A stretch of DNA of 64,000 nt, taken from NCBI GenBank assembly GCA_016703535.1, contig JADJBV010000001.1, forward strand, positions 3,896,001 through 3,960,000, written 5' to 3'. The position numbers and the translations under genes were made by a program. Of this stretch, positions 20,196 through 29,154 are shown piece after piece (position 1 is the first letter of the stretch; each line of letters begins with the position of its first letter). The notes under the pieces are model-generated. The model was not told where the DNA came from, did not search any database, and saw nothing but the letters and a program-made list of their open reading frames with translations. The stretch is from Deltaproteobacteria bacterium. Lineage in GTDB: Bacteria > Myxococcota > Kuafuiibacteriia > Kuafuiibacteriales > Kuafuiibacteriaceae.

Positions 20196-20945
20196 CTAGT
20201 TGCAGCAGGCGATCGGGAGCTGCCTTGAGCAGATATCGTACGCGGCGCGGCCACGAGCCGGTGAGACATCGAACGACCACACTCCCCCGATGTAGACAGC
20301 CAGGTCGCTCTCGTAGGAGAGGCAGTCGACGATAGGAGCGCCGCTTTGGTCTGCACCGGCCGTCCCAAAGGCGATCCATGCGGCGAGGCCGCCAGGGGGA
20401 GCCGAGATCGAACGCCCCAAGGCCTGGTGCCGCACCATCTCGTGCGGCAAACACATGTGCGCCGCGGCGTCGTTGCAGGCCGCCTCGCACAACTCTTTGG
20501 CTCCCGCATAGGCCGTGAGCCCGCTCGACGCGGTGATGTACCCGGTCGTCGCGATGGGTGTGTAGCCGCAGAACCCGTTTCGCTCGGCGTATTCGCGGCC
20601 TGACACGGGCTCGGTGAAGACGGGCGGCAGGCCGGTGGGTCCCGTGGGTCCGGTCGGGCCCGGCACTCCGATTGGACCCTGGGGGCCTGCAGGTCCGATG
20701 GGTCCCGCGGCGCCAGCAGGACCGGTTGCTCCGGCGGGGCCAGTGGGGCCCTGGGGGCCGATCGGTCCGCGCTCACCGCCCGCCCCGGTTGAACCTGCGG
20801 GCCCGGTGGCGCCAGAGGGTCCCATCGGGCCTGGGGTTCCGACCGGGCCGGAGCAAGCCACGAGACACGCGAGTAGCACCAGACCGACGCTCAGCCTGGC
20901 GCGGGAGTTGGAGAGCTCAGCAACTGTCCCCTCTCTGATGTTCAA
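20196..20945 (-). CDS. Collagen-like lipoprotein with Cys-rich head domain (paralogue A)
   Basis: The start is a TTG at 20945 with GGAGG 7 bp before it. The signal peptide runs to VLLACLVAC, giving a lipoprotein Cys. About 25 Gly-X-Y triplets follow (CSGPVGTPGPMGPSG onward). The head domain has GREYAERNGFCGY, KELCEAACNDAAAHMC, HEMVR and a C-terminal PIACCN. It shares most of these motifs with the gene just upstream (20964), so the two are tandem duplicates 18 bp apart. Predicted to be a trimeric surface stalk with a disulfide-bonded head. The ligand is unknown. Confidence 0.8.
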   Translation of the reverse strand: MNIREGTVAELSNSRARLSVGLVLLACLVACSGPVGTPGPMGPSGATGPAGSTGAGGERGPIGPQGPTGPAGATGPAGAAGPIGPAGPQGPIGVPGPTGPTGPTGLPPVFTEPVSGREYAERNGFCGYTPIATTGYITASSGLTAYAGAKELCEAACNDAAAHMCLPHEMVRHQALGRSISAPPGGLAAWIAFGTAGADQSGAPIVDCLSYESDLAVYIGGVWSFDVSPARGRAAYDICSRQLPIACCN

Positions 20946-20963
20946 GGAAGTTCCTCCAAGCGG

Positions 20964-21620
20964 TTAGTTGCAACAGGCGATGGGGATGACGGAGGCGCAC
21001 GGGGTGATGTTGCCGTAGCCTCCGGCTGGGCCCACGTCGAAAGCCCAGACCGGGCCGGAGTAGGTGTCTGCTCGTGTGAAAGCCAAGCAGTCGACCACCC
21101 CCGGGCCATTGGCGTCCTGAACAGCGCCGGCGATCCACGCGACGACCTCACCGGCGGGAGGCTGGAGTGTTTGGCCCAACGCCCGCAGGCGGACCATCTC
21201 GTGGAGCTGGCACATGTGCGCCGTCGCATCGGCACAGGCGTCCTCACAGAGTTCCTTCGCTGCGGCGTAACCGACGAGTCCGCTGGGGGCCGAGATGCTC
21301 CCAGAGGTAGAGACGTTGGAGTAACCGCAGAACCCGTTGCGCTCCGCGTACTCCCGACCGGTGACCGGTTCGCGAAAGATCGGCGGCGGTCCGGTGGGGC
21401 CAGTCGGACCTTGGGCTCCGACGAGGCCCGGAGATCCAGTGGGCCCGGTTGCGCCCGGGGCACCTGCGGGCACCGCGGGGCCTCCCTCACCACTCGGCCC
21501 GGCGACCCCGGTCGGGCCCGTTGGACCGATGGCCCCCTCCGTACCGCCCGGGCCCGTGGGGCCGCTGCATCCAAGCTGGAGGAGCCCGAGGAACACCGGG
21601 AGAGGGGCCGGCGATCGCAC
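20964..21620 (-). CDS. Collagen-like lipoprotein with Cys-rich head domain (paralogue B)
   Basis: A GTG start at 21620 is preferred: it gives the short signal VRSPAPLPVFLGLLQLGC, while the upstream extension to 21800 overlaps the divergent regulator and is not signal-like. About 20 Gly-X-Y triplets follow, with one break (VPA). The head repeats GREYAERNGFCGY, KELCEDACADATAHMC, LHEMVR and PIACCN of its neighbour at 20196. Length is about 218 residues. It is divergent from the LuxR-type gene at 21780, with palindromes between. The start has no strong ribosome-binding site, so it is moderately uncertain. Confidence 0.75.
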   Translation of the reverse strand: MRSPAPLPVFLGLLQLGCSGPTGPGGTEGAIGPTGPTGVAGPSGEGGPAVPAGAPGATGPTGSPGLVGAQGPTGPTGPPPIFREPVTGREYAERNGFCGYSNVSTSGSISAPSGLVGYAAAKELCEDACADATAHMCQLHEMVRLRALGQTLQPPAGEVVAWIAGAVQDANGPGVVDCLAFTRADTYSGPVWAFDVGPAGGYGNITPCASVIPIACCN

Positions 21621-21700
21621 CGCAAGTTGGGTTGCAGGCCTCGTGCCGGGCCTCCCACGCCGCCTCACTCTGCGGTTCGCCCCGAACGCCTCGGCAAGAA

Positions 21701-21716
21701 CTTGCCGGCCGGCAAG
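21701..21716. promoter_or_regulatory. Perfect 16-bp palindrome CTTGCCGGCCGGCAAG
   Basis: A perfect 8+8 inverted repeat in the divergent intergenic region between the collagen-like lipoprotein (start 21620) and the LuxR-type regulator (start 21780). Position and symmetry suit an operator for a dimeric regulator, perhaps autoregulation. It lies 13 bp from the 7-2-7 site at 21730. Confidence 0.45.
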
Positions 21717-21729
21717 ATCCTGCTGGGAC

Positions 21730-21745
21730 CTGCGTCTATCCGCAG
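21730..21745. promoter_or_regulatory. 7-2-7 imperfect palindrome, putative operator
   Basis: CTGCGTC-TA-TCCGCAG. The right half-site TCCGCAG is identical to those at 24950 and 29056. It ends 34 bp before the ATG of the LuxR-type gene. Confidence 0.45.
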
Positions 21746-21779
21746 GCTCACACGACTGGGAACGTCGCGTGCATTCCCG

Positions 21780-22706
21780 ATGTCCGTGCACTTGGCCCAA
21801 CGTCGAGCCGATGCCCTGGCCTTGGTGGCGCAGAGCTTCGAGCAGATCGCGCTGCGGGGGCCCGGGTTCGTCACCTCAGGGCCCAGCGAGTTGGCATCGG
21901 CTTTGGGCCTTCCTCGGGCCGCGCTGGTGGAGTGGCACGTCTCTCCGAAGGGTGACGTCGTCATCAGCCGCGCCAGCTTCTACGGATTCCCACTGCCGCC
22001 GGCCACGCTGCGCGCGCGCCTCGAGAAGGCGGTGGCTACAGTCCCCCATCGGGCAGCGCGACGAAGACTCCGCCCCACGGTCCTCACCCCAAAAGAGACG
22101 GAAGGGTCGCCGTGGGTCGGGGCTTTGGCGGGGCCGAACCTCTGGTGCTTGACCACCGAACTTCAAGACGGCGCGACCCACTGGTGGATCTGCCTCCAAG
22201 CCGATGGAGAGCTGGGCGTCAGGGACCGGGCCGCTCTCAGCCAGCTGCGCCCGGCCATCCATCGGCGTTTGGTGGCGGAGCACCGCCTGAACCTCTGCGG
22301 GGTCCTCCACCGCGCGATCGAGGAGTTGGTCCACCTGGCCGGCATGGAGCTGATGGTCCTCCGCGACGGGTGCGTCCGCTTCGCCGTGCCCCAGGCGGCA
22401 TCAGGCTCCTTCGACGAGGGGTGGGAGACCTTTCCCCTGCTCGACGCGAATCAACTCCTCGTGGCGCGCCGGACCACCCGGATGGGGCTGAGGGCGCACT
22501 TGGATCGGGTCTGTCGGGAATGGCGCCTGAGTCCGCGGGAGCGTGAGGTGCTGGCGATCCTTGTCGCTGGCGAGCCCAACCGCGAGGCGGCCCTCCGCCT
22601 GGGCTGTACCGTGCGCACCATCGAATTTCACATCACCAACATCCTTCGGAAGTCTGGACTGCGACGCCGGGGTGAGTTGGCCGGGGCGATCCTCCGCCGG
22701 CTTTAG
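21780..22706 (+). CDS. LuxR-type HTH transcriptional regulator
   Basis: Start ATG at 21780; the frame is open further upstream but that part is antisense to the divergent lipoprotein gene. Length is 308 residues. Residues 245-305 hold a GerE/LuxR DNA-binding domain (LSPREREVLAILVAGEPNRE then TVRTIEFHITNILRKSGLRR). The N-terminal 240 residues carry no recognisable receiver or autoinducer-binding motif; they may be a degenerate GAF/PAS-like sensor. The gene is divergent from a collagen-like lipoprotein and ends overlapping the convergent TPR-PEGA gene by 4 bp. It is a candidate for the protein that binds the recurrent 7-2-7 palindromes. Confidence 0.85.
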   Translation: MSVHLAQRRADALALVAQSFEQIALRGPGFVTSGPSELASALGLPRAALVEWHVSPKGDVVISRASFYGFPLPPATLRARLEKAVATVPHRAARRRLRPTVLTPKETEGSPWVGALAGPNLWCLTTELQDGATHWWICLQADGELGVRDRAALSQLRPAIHRRLVAEHRLNLCGVLHRAIEELVHLAGMELMVLRDGCVRFAVPQAASGSFDEGWETFPLLDANQLLVARRTTRMGLRAHLDRVCREWRLSPREREVLAILVAGEPNREAALRLGCTVRTIEFHITNILRKSGLRRRGELAGAILRRL

Positions 22707-23581
22707 TCTTCACTCACGATCAAGTAGGCCGCCGCCGATCCCGCGGCGATCCCGATGAGCAACGACAGCCCTCCGAGCACCCGAGGCACCGCCCAGCTCC
22801 CCTCGACGCTTTCACACCCTGGCGTGGTGGCGCTGGCGGCGCACCGGCCGTTCCAGTCCTGCACCCGGCTCTCCCCGACCAGGAGCCCGGCGACGCCGCC
22901 GGCGATGCCTGCGACTGCCGCGCCTCCCAGGGCCCAGGGCCAAGGGCCTTTCGACGGCGGCTCTGCGGGTCGAGGCGGTGGCGTCAACGCCGTCGGCGTG
23001 GGCCGAGGGCTGGTCGCCACCGGTGCCTGAGCCTCAGGCGGCGGCACCGCCTTGGCCTGGACCAACACCACCACCTCCCGCGCCAAGCGCTGAGCGGGCA
23101 CCGCGACACTCCGCTGCACGGGGAAATATCCGACCGCGCTCACCTCGATCACCACGGTCCCGGCTGTCACTCGCAACGGCCGAGCGAGGGGCGCCTCACC
23201 GCGATCTTGACCGTCCACTCGAATCACCGCGCCGGGCACGTTCACCGCGACCTCGAGATCCCCGAGCCGTTGCCTGGCCGTCGCCAGCGCACCGTCGAGC
23301 GCCACCCGTTGGGCCTTGATCCACGGGTCGCTGTCCATCGCCAGCGCCCGCTCCAGGTTGATCTCCCCTTCCGCGAAGCGCCCCAGGGCCACCAGCACCA
23401 GACCAAGTTGGCCGATCGCCCTCGGGGTCGGGTCCAAATCGTAGGCCTGCTGGAACAACAACAGCGCGCCGCGATCGTCTCCCGCCGCGCGAGCATCGAC
23501 GCCGGTTTCGATGAGCTGCCTGGCCTGAGAGGAGGGATCGGCGGCCTGAGCCACCATCACGATCAGGATCGAAGACCACAT
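22703..23581 (-). CDS. TPR-PEGA envelope protein with C-terminal membrane segments
   Basis: A 292-residue protein. A short signal (MWSSILIVMVAQAA) is followed by a TPR-like region (DRGALLLFQQAYDLDPTPRA and FAEGEINLERALAMD, about 30-105). A PEGA-type domain follows (VNVPGAVIRVDGQDRGEAPL), then a Pro-rich linker and two hydrophobic helices. Same architecture as the PEGA protein at 4479. It begins directly after the stop of the kinase at 23582, with no spacing, so it is translationally coupled. Likely an envelope partner of that kinase. Confidence 0.8.
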   Translation of the reverse strand: MWSSILIVMVAQAADPSSQARQLIETGVDARAAGDDRGALLLFQQAYDLDPTPRAIGQLGLVLVALGRFAEGEINLERALAMDSDPWIKAQRVALDGALATARQRLGDLEVAVNVPGAVIRVDGQDRGEAPLARPLRVTAGTVVIEVSAVGYFPVQRSVAVPAQRLAREVVVLVQAKAVPPPEAQAPVATSPRPTPTALTPPPRPAEPPSKGPWPWALGGAAVAGIAGGVAGLLVGESRVQDWNGRCAASATTPGCESVEGSWAVPRVLGGLSLLIGIAAGSAAAYLIVSED

Positions 23582-24922
23582 CTACCGAACCACCTCCACA
23601 CCGTTCCCCGTTCGTAGGACGCTGCGGACGACCCCAGCGTCCACACCGGCGTCGCTCCTTCGCGAACCTCGGCTTTGGACCCACCGCACACCGACCTCGA
23701 GGGGCGCCGCGTCACTGCCCATGGCATCGGTCCCGCCCGCATCGGGGGAGGCGGGCCCGGGAACCGCGACCGTCGAGGTGGGTACGGACGGCATCGCCCC
23801 AACCTCGGTCGAAGAGGGCCTGACGTCGGCCGGACTATTGGACGAGGGCCGACCCGATCGGCCGGCGTAGATCCCAAGCGCCGTCGCCCCGACGCCGGCG
23901 AGCAAAAGGGCCCCCAAGGCAACGAAAAGGGCCTTCGGCCTCGCGGAGCGTACCTCGAGCACCTGCCCGCCGGTGATCGGGGCCGTCACCATGGGCAGGA
24001 CCGGCGGGCCCGGTAACGGACCCTGGGCGAACAGCGTGGTGACCTTGGGGCCCGACAACGCAGGGCCCGGGTCTCGCAAGACCGCCATCAGCCGGTCACG
24101 GAGGTCTCGAGCGGAGGTGATCCGTCGCTCGGGGTCCTTGGCCATCGCCTCCTGCACCAGCCCGTCGAGGGCGAGCGGGATCTCGGGGACCAACTGCCGC
24201 GCTGGGACGAAGTTGCCGCGGACGATCGCCTCGGAGATCAGGTAGCTCGTAGGACCATCGAAGGGCACCCTCCCCGTCAGCCCGCGGTAGAGGATCACGC
24301 CGAGGGCGTAGACGTCGACGCGGCGATCGATCTGGCCCCCGAGGAGCCCTTCGGGAGCGAAGTAGTGGGCGGTGCCGATCGCCGCGGTGGCCTTGGTCGA
24401 GCCCTTGGCCGGGTCTGTGAGGATCTTGGAGATCCCAAAGTCGATGACCTTCGGGACCAAGAGGCCGGATCCGACGTCAGCAAGGAAGATGTTCTCGGGC
24501 TTCAGATCCCGGTGCAAGACTCCAGCTTGGTGCGCCGCCTCCACACCGTCACAGACCGGAATCAAGAGCGGGAGGATCTCGGCCGCAGAAACGGCGCCAC
24601 GGGCCGTCAGGTGGTGCTCCAAGGTCACCCCCGCCAGGTACTCCATGACCACATAGGTCCCCCGCTCCGTCGCTCCGACGTCATAGACCTGAACGACGTT
24701 GGGGTGCCGGATCCGGGCCGCCGCCTCAGCCTCCCGACGAAACCGAACCAGGAGCTCGGGGTCGGCGTCCCTGCGGGCCAGCTTGAGCGCAACCCTCCTC
24801 TTGATCTCGGGATCAAAGGCCTCGAAGACCTCGCCCACGCCCCCCATGCCGAGCCTGCGGATGAGCTGATAGCGGCCCACCACGGGTGCCGAAGGCCCTC
24901 CTGCCGCCATCCCGAGGCGCAT
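23582..24922 (-). CDS. Hanks-type Ser/Thr protein kinase, membrane-anchored
   Basis: Start ATG at 24922, just before the kinase fold; the frame opens 216 bp earlier but that extension overlaps the divergent gene and the putative operator. Glycine loop RLGMGGVGEVFE (about 23-34), lysine in VALKLA, HRDLKPEN near 135, and DFG in VIDFGISKI. One transmembrane helix lies around 325-348 (ALGALLLAGVGATALGIYAG), then a short Pro/Ser/Asp-rich tail of unknown fold. Length is 446 residues. A 7-2-7 palindrome lies 28 bp upstream. The TPR-PEGA gene follows immediately. Confidence 0.9.
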   Translation of the reverse strand: MRLGMAAGGPSAPVVGRYQLIRRLGMGGVGEVFEAFDPEIKRRVALKLARRDADPELLVRFRREAEAAARIRHPNVVQVYDVGATERGTYVVMEYLAGVTLEHHLTARGAVSAAEILPLLIPVCDGVEAAHQAGVLHRDLKPENIFLADVGSGLLVPKVIDFGISKILTDPAKGSTKATAAIGTAHYFAPEGLLGGQIDRRVDVYALGVILYRGLTGRVPFDGPTSYLISEAIVRGNFVPARQLVPEIPLALDGLVQEAMAKDPERRITSARDLRDRLMAVLRDPGPALSGPKVTTLFAQGPLPGPPVLPMVTAPITGGQVLEVRSARPKALFVALGALLLAGVGATALGIYAGRSGRPSSNSPADVRPSSTEVGAMPSVPTSTVAVPGPASPDAGGTDAMGSDAAPLEVGVRWVQSRGSRRSDAGVDAGVVRSVLRTGNGVEVVR

Positions 24923-24949
24923 GCTCGGGTGCCCACTCCAGGGCGGCAA

Positions 24950-24965
24950 CTGTGGAGATCCGCAG
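24950..24965. promoter_or_regulatory. 7-2-7 near-palindrome, putative operator
   Basis: CTGTGGA-GA-TCCGCAG, extended on both sides by AA/TT to a 20-bp dyad (24948-24967) with one mismatch. It sits in the 92-bp divergent region between the kinase (start 24922) and the NlpC/P60 gene (start 25015). Confidence 0.5.
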
Positions 24966-25014
24966 TTGCGGGTCGGGAGTGTCGAGGTCACTCCAGTGAC
25001 GAGGCCAAGAACAA

Positions 25015-27072
25015 ATGCTGGAGCTGGGCGGCTGGATCCTTCGCGCGACCACCCGTCGGACCATTCCGACGCGGGTGCGGTCCCCGGAGCAGGTCCGAGA
25101 CCTTGTCGCTCGTGCCGCCGCGGATCCGCGGGGTGCATACCAGCTGCGTCGTCTTTGTGAGGGCGTCGGGATGCGCGGTGATCTCCGACCGGGTTCGCTC
25201 GCGCTCCAGGTCTATCAGGGCCTCCAAACCGGCCGCTTGGAGCTCGTTCGTGCTGGCGGCGTAGAGGTCACCATCCCCTCGCGGCCGTCGCGTGTATCTC
25301 CGCCCGCACCCGCGCTCGCCCCACACCCTCCCCCTGCGCTCTCGCCCCCCAAACGCGAACCCCGTCGCGACCCTGACGCGGAACCCGACCGAGAGCCCGA
25401 ACTCCACCTCGCAGGGACCAAGCCGAAGCGCGTCGCGATCGCCAACTCGGTCATGACCGGGCGATTGCGCGTGGTAGCGGGTCGCGAGGGACATCCCATC
25501 GCATCCACGGCGCTGAGGCTCCGTGGCGCCGACGAAATTTGGGTTCGCTATCCAGAGGCCGACTTCGAAAGGCTCCCGAAGACCAAATCCGTCAAGGCCA
25601 CGTGCCACGAGAAGTATCCCAAAATCGATGAACTCCCCAAAAGATGGAGCGAGGTAGCCTGGCTCGCCAGCCCCTCCATCCGAACAATCACCGCGGGCAT
25701 CTACGACGCCGACCCGAACCCGAAGATGGGGTTCAAACCTCCGGTTCCGAAGCGATCGATGGTGCTTGAGGTCTACCCGGACCACCGCTGGTCGTTGGAG
25801 CTGGAAATCGAGTTTGCGATGGACCGGAACAGCCTCCCGACGATGTCCGCCGCAGTGGAATGTACCGTCGCCACTGATGGAAGCGAGTGGAGCCTAGGGT
25901 GGAGTGCGGAGAGCCCTGACCTTGAGCACTCGGCCGTCTTGGGCCGGGCAGCCATCGAGCGACTATGGAGGTGGAAGGAAGGGTTGGGACTGGGGTGGAT
26001 CGACGGGGTGGGCCTCAAACTCGGCGTCGAGGCGACCTGGGGATGGGAAGAGGACGAAGTCAACCCAACGACGGTCAATCACAGAGCAAAGGTGGAGTCC
26101 TCGGGACAACTTGCAGCGGCCGTCGATATCATCTCGCTGCTCTCCGTCTGGTCCGGAGCCGCCCGGGTCCACCAGGCGGTGGCCTCCGCTGAATCGCTGA
26201 CCCGCATCATTCGGCAGCTGTTTACATGGTCTGGTCTGGGCTTCCGCTCAGTGTTGGAGTGCAAGGTAAAGGGATCGGTGAACTTGAGTCTAGCTCTGGC
26301 CCTCACGGCCAGTGAGTCTGAGCGCTCCGCGCAAGTCCAAGGGAAGCTCGGCCTTGAGTTCCGCGCCGGAATTGGAGTGACAATCGGCTTCGCCGGCTTC
26401 GACGCGTCGGCGGATGTCTCGGTCGCCGTCGTGCTCGGCGCTGACGCGCGGGGCATCTACCTTCAGGCGAAGGCGGCGTCCGCGGGTGTCAGAGTATCCT
26501 TCGTCGCTGAGGTCTCGTTCGAGATCGGGATCTCGAGCCATAAGGCGAACGCAGGACGAGGTCTGGACCTGATACCGCCATGGGACTCCAGTAGCGATCC
26601 CCTATACCTCACCGAGCGGGCCGTTCCGGTGGTCGCCCCAGCACGCGGGCGAGGTACGGCCATCGAATTTCTGGACGTGGCCAGAACCCAGCTCGGAAAG
26701 CCGTACATCTTCGGCGCGGAGGTGCGGCCAGACGACCCGGATCCTCCGGCTTTCGACTGCTCAGAGTTCGTGGGCTGGGCAGCGCGCCGGTCCGGAGGGC
26801 GAGCCAATCTCGACAAGACCGCAACGAATATCCTGGCCCGCGCCCGAAGGGCTGGCCTGGAGCTTCCAGTGGCCGCCGCGTTGAAGGTACCGGGTGCACT
26901 TCTTTTCTGGGAGTCTAAGGATGGGGTCGATCACGTGGCGATCACCCTTGGCGATGGAACGACCATCGATGCCCGAAGTGGAACGTCGGGCCGCGTGGCC
27001 GTCCATGGGCCGGAGGTGAACAAGGGCGCCACGGCGGCGGCCTTCGCACCAGGGATCGGCTATGGGCGCTGA
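25015..27072 (+). CDS. NlpC/P60 cysteine peptidase with large unknown N-terminal region
   Basis: A 685-residue protein without a signal peptide. The last 140 residues form an NlpC/P60 domain: FDCSEFVGWAAR (catalytic Cys), DHVAITLGDG (catalytic His) and a downstream polar residue. This type cleaves peptidoglycan peptides or related amides. The middle region (about 230-520) is beta-rich with repeated Ala/Val/Gly stretches; a Pro/Arg/Glu-rich linker lies near 95-130. The N-terminal 80 residues show LRRLCEGVGMRGDLRPGSLA, family unknown. It overlaps the next gene by 11 bp. With no signal peptide and an overlapping partner, an exported effector (for example of type VI secretion) is possible but unproven. 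Confidence 0.8.
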   Translation: MLELGGWILRATTRRTIPTRVRSPEQVRDLVARAAADPRGAYQLRRLCEGVGMRGDLRPGSLALQVYQGLQTGRLELVRAGGVEVTIPSRPSRVSPPAPALAPHPPPALSPPKREPRRDPDAEPDREPELHLAGTKPKRVAIANSVMTGRLRVVAGREGHPIASTALRLRGADEIWVRYPEADFERLPKTKSVKATCHEKYPKIDELPKRWSEVAWLASPSIRTITAGIYDADPNPKMGFKPPVPKRSMVLEVYPDHRWSLELEIEFAMDRNSLPTMSAAVECTVATDGSEWSLGWSAESPDLEHSAVLGRAAIERLWRWKEGLGLGWIDGVGLKLGVEATWGWEEDEVNPTTVNHRAKVESSGQLAAAVDIISLLSVWSGAARVHQAVASAESLTRIIRQLFTWSGLGFRSVLECKVKGSVNLSLALALTASESERSAQVQGKLGLEFRAGIGVTIGFAGFDASADVSVAVVLGADARGIYLQAKAASAGVRVSFVAEVSFEIGISSHKANAGRGLDLIPPWDSSSDPLYLTERAVPVVAPARGRGTAIEFLDVARTQLGKPYIFGAEVRPDDPDPPAFDCSEFVGWAARRSGGRANLDKTATNILARARRAGLELPVAAALKVPGALLFWESKDGVDHVAITLGDGTTIDARSGTSGRVAVHGPEVNKGATAAAFAPGIGYGR

Positions 27073-27805
27073 GCCCGTGCATCCCTTCTTGCTCCGAGTG
27101 CGGGGCGCCGGCGCGTTCCAGATTCGGGTCAACGACGGCCCGCTCTGTCACGGAGTGGAAGGCAACACCGTGGTCACGGCCCTCCCGGTTCTACCGTGGC
27201 TGCGCCCCGGACCCAACTACCTCACCCTGCTGCTCCCGCGCGACGGTGACTGGTGCGTGGTCGAGCTGAGCGAAACCTCTGACGCTGGCGCCGAGGTCGT
27301 GATCCTTGAGCATCGTGCTCCGGACCCAGGGGCCGGGGCCGGCATCATCCATGTGCCCTTCTTCGTGCCCCCCGAACGGGTCCCGAGGTGGCGCTGGACG
27401 GTCGCCCCGCGAATGGGGATCAACGAGGAGATCCTGAATGAGGCCATCGCCGCCTGGCGAGACCTCTGGACGCGCCTCGACGAAGGCAACCTGCCGGGCC
27501 TGATGATCCGCCTGAGGCGCAGGTCGCGGGAGCTGGCGATCGCTCAAGGGCTTGACCTGGCCGACTACGAACTTCAGCTCGAACAACGCCTGCAGGGCCT
27601 GTTGGATACTTCAGCGTGGGTGTTGTTGCCCTTCCCCAGCGACGGCCTTCACATCCGACGAGTGGCCGAGGGCCGCCTGGTTCAGCTGCTCACCGACTCC
27701 GGAGCTTCGCCCTTGGGATTCCGCTCGACGGACGGTGAGCTCACCGCAGAGCTGACGGCGTTGATGGGCCTCGACGAGGCCCTGGAGCTGGAAGTGCTGC
27801 GCTAA
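27062..27805 (+). CDS. Protein of unknown function, possible immunity partner of the NlpC/P60 protein
   Basis: A 247-residue cytoplasmic-looking protein. N-terminal half is beta-rich (HPFLLRVRGAGAFQIRVNDG; PNYLTLLLPRDGDWCVVEL), C-terminal half is helical. No family is recognised. Its start lies inside the end of the NlpC/P60 gene (11-bp overlap), so they are translated together. Effector-immunity pairs are often coupled in this way; that role is inference only. Convergent with the gene at 27812. Confidence 0.65.
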   Translation: MGAEPVHPFLLRVRGAGAFQIRVNDGPLCHGVEGNTVVTALPVLPWLRPGPNYLTLLLPRDGDWCVVELSETSDAGAEVVILEHRAPDPGAGAGIIHVPFFVPPERVPRWRWTVAPRMGINEEILNEAIAAWRDLWTRLDEGNLPGLMIRLRRRSRELAIAQGLDLADYELQLEQRLQGLLDTSAWVLLPFPSDGLHIRRVAEGRLVQLLTDSGASPLGFRSTDGELTAELTALMGLDEALELEVLR

Positions 27806-27811
27806 CGACCC

Positions 27812-29008
27812 CTACGGCCTGACAACCACGCCCGGGTTCGGTCCCGGCGCCGGCGAATAAGACTGATCACACCCGTTGGTCGTCGCCCCGTTGGCCAAGA
27901 TGGTCCCGCCCTCGGACGCCCCGTAGCAGGTGTCGCTCCCTGAGGCGCTCGAGAAGTTGGCGACCACCAGCGCCCCACTTCCAGCAGTGAAGCCCAGGAC
28001 CGTGTTGTTCGCCATCGCGCAACGGTCGCAGATCACGACACCACCGACGCCGCCTTGAAGACCGTTGTTGCCGGCCTCCACCCGGGAGTCCGAGGCCAGT
28101 AGGACTGCCCCGCCGAAGGCCTCCAGACCTGCGCCGGCCCCCTGAATGCGCCCGTCTTGGGCAGAGATCACCGAACCGTAGGCGGAAGAGATCGAGAAGA
28201 CCGTGTTGGTGATCTCGATGCCGTCCGCCCGGATCGCCCCCGCGAACTCGGCGTAGAGGCCGATGTGAAAGCCGCTGATGCTCACGTCAGGCCCCACATG
28301 GGCGACCCCACCCCAGGTCGCATGAACGGCTACGCCACATCGGGTTGGGCAAACCGGTCCGACCCAAGAGAGGGCGACCCGATCGAGGTTCAAAACCGCG
28401 CCAGACCCGACCGTAAAGGCATCATCGCCCGCCTGGCCAGATCCGTCGAAGATCAGGATTGGCGGTGTCGCGCTCGCGCCTTGAATGAAGATGCGTTCGC
28501 TCTGGGGGTGGTCGATGACGATCGGCCGCCCATGAACGAAGGGCTGATTGCCGGTGATGGAGATCGTCACCCGCACCCCCGGCGAGATCCACGACCGAGC
28601 GAGGGAGGCCAACGCCGCCGGGAGATCCGCGAACTGATCTGCACCGCTTGGATTGGCGGTCACTGTCAGCGTCCGGTCGGCGGCGATGACCGTGGGCGCC
28701 TGCGCCAGTTGCTGCCGAAGCGCCACCAGTTCGGCCGACTGCGCAGTCAGCGCCGCTTCGAGCTGGTCCGTGCGGGAGGTCAACGCCGCGAGTTGGTCCG
28801 CCAGATCGCCAGCCTCTATCGCCGCCACCCGAGCCTCGAGAGGGGCCAGGTCCGGCGAACCACCGTTCATCCCCGGTGGCCCCGCGGGCCCCGTCGCCCC
28901 CATCGGCCCGGGTGTCCCGCCACTCCCCGCGGGCCCCTGCGGCCCCGAACAAGCCACACCCATCAATGCCCAAGTCACAAACACCCCCGACTTGAATGAA
29001 GCCCTCAC
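27812..29008 (-). CDS. Collagen-like lipoprotein with coiled coil and right-handed beta-helix
   Basis: The start is a GTG at 29008, preceded by CGGAGGTG with good spacing; longer frames upstream overlap the divergent promoter region. Signal up to LMGVAC, then about 10 Gly-X-Y triplets (CSGPQGPAG onward). A coiled coil follows (LEARVAAIEAGDLADQLAAL onward). The last 260 residues look like a pectate-lyase-type beta-helix, with many short V/I-rich rungs and SVISAQDGRIQGAGAGLEAF. 398 residues. Predicted to be a trimeric surface fibre with a beta-helix tip. Divergent from the sister gene at 29155. Confidence 0.75.
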   Translation of the reverse strand: MRASFKSGVFVTWALMGVACSGPQGPAGSGGTPGPMGATGPAGPPGMNGGSPDLAPLEARVAAIEAGDLADQLAALTSRTDQLEAALTAQSAELVALRQQLAQAPTVIAADRTLTVTANPSGADQFADLPAALASLARSWISPGVRVTISITGNQPFVHGRPIVIDHPQSERIFIQGASATPPILIFDGSGQAGDDAFTVGSGAVLNLDRVALSWVGPVCPTRCGVAVHATWGGVAHVGPDVSISGFHIGLYAEFAGAIRADGIEITNTVFSISSAYGSVISAQDGRIQGAGAGLEAFGGAVLLASDSRVEAGNNGLQGGVGGVVICDRCAMANNTVLGFTAGSGALVVANFSSASGSDTCYGASEGGTILANGATTNGCDQSYSPAPGPNPGVVVRP

Positions 29009-29055
29009 CCTGCACCTCCGAGGCCTTTGGTAGCCTCGAAAGGTCGGCTGTGAAC

Positions 29056-29071
29056 CTGGGAAGATCCGCAG
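29056..29071. promoter_or_regulatory. 7-2-7 imperfect palindrome, putative operator (minus-side gene)
   Basis: CTGGGAA-GA-TCCGCAG. The right half-site matches those at 24950 and 21730. It lies 47 bp upstream of the GTG at 29008. Confidence 0.45.
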
Positions 29072-29101
29072 GTCCGCGCCTGCCTCGGCCCACCTCCCTG
29101 C

Positions 29102-29117
29102 CTGTGGATTTGCACAG
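29102..29117. promoter_or_regulatory. 7-2-7 imperfect palindrome, putative operator (plus-side gene)
   Basis: CTGTGGA-TT-TGCACAG, followed by CTC as at 1964. It ends 37 bp before the ATG at 29155. Together with the site at 29056 it gives one copy per divergent lipoprotein gene. Confidence 0.5.
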
Positions 29118-29154
29118 CTCTCGGCCCGACGAACCGGTGCTAATCGCCCGACCC

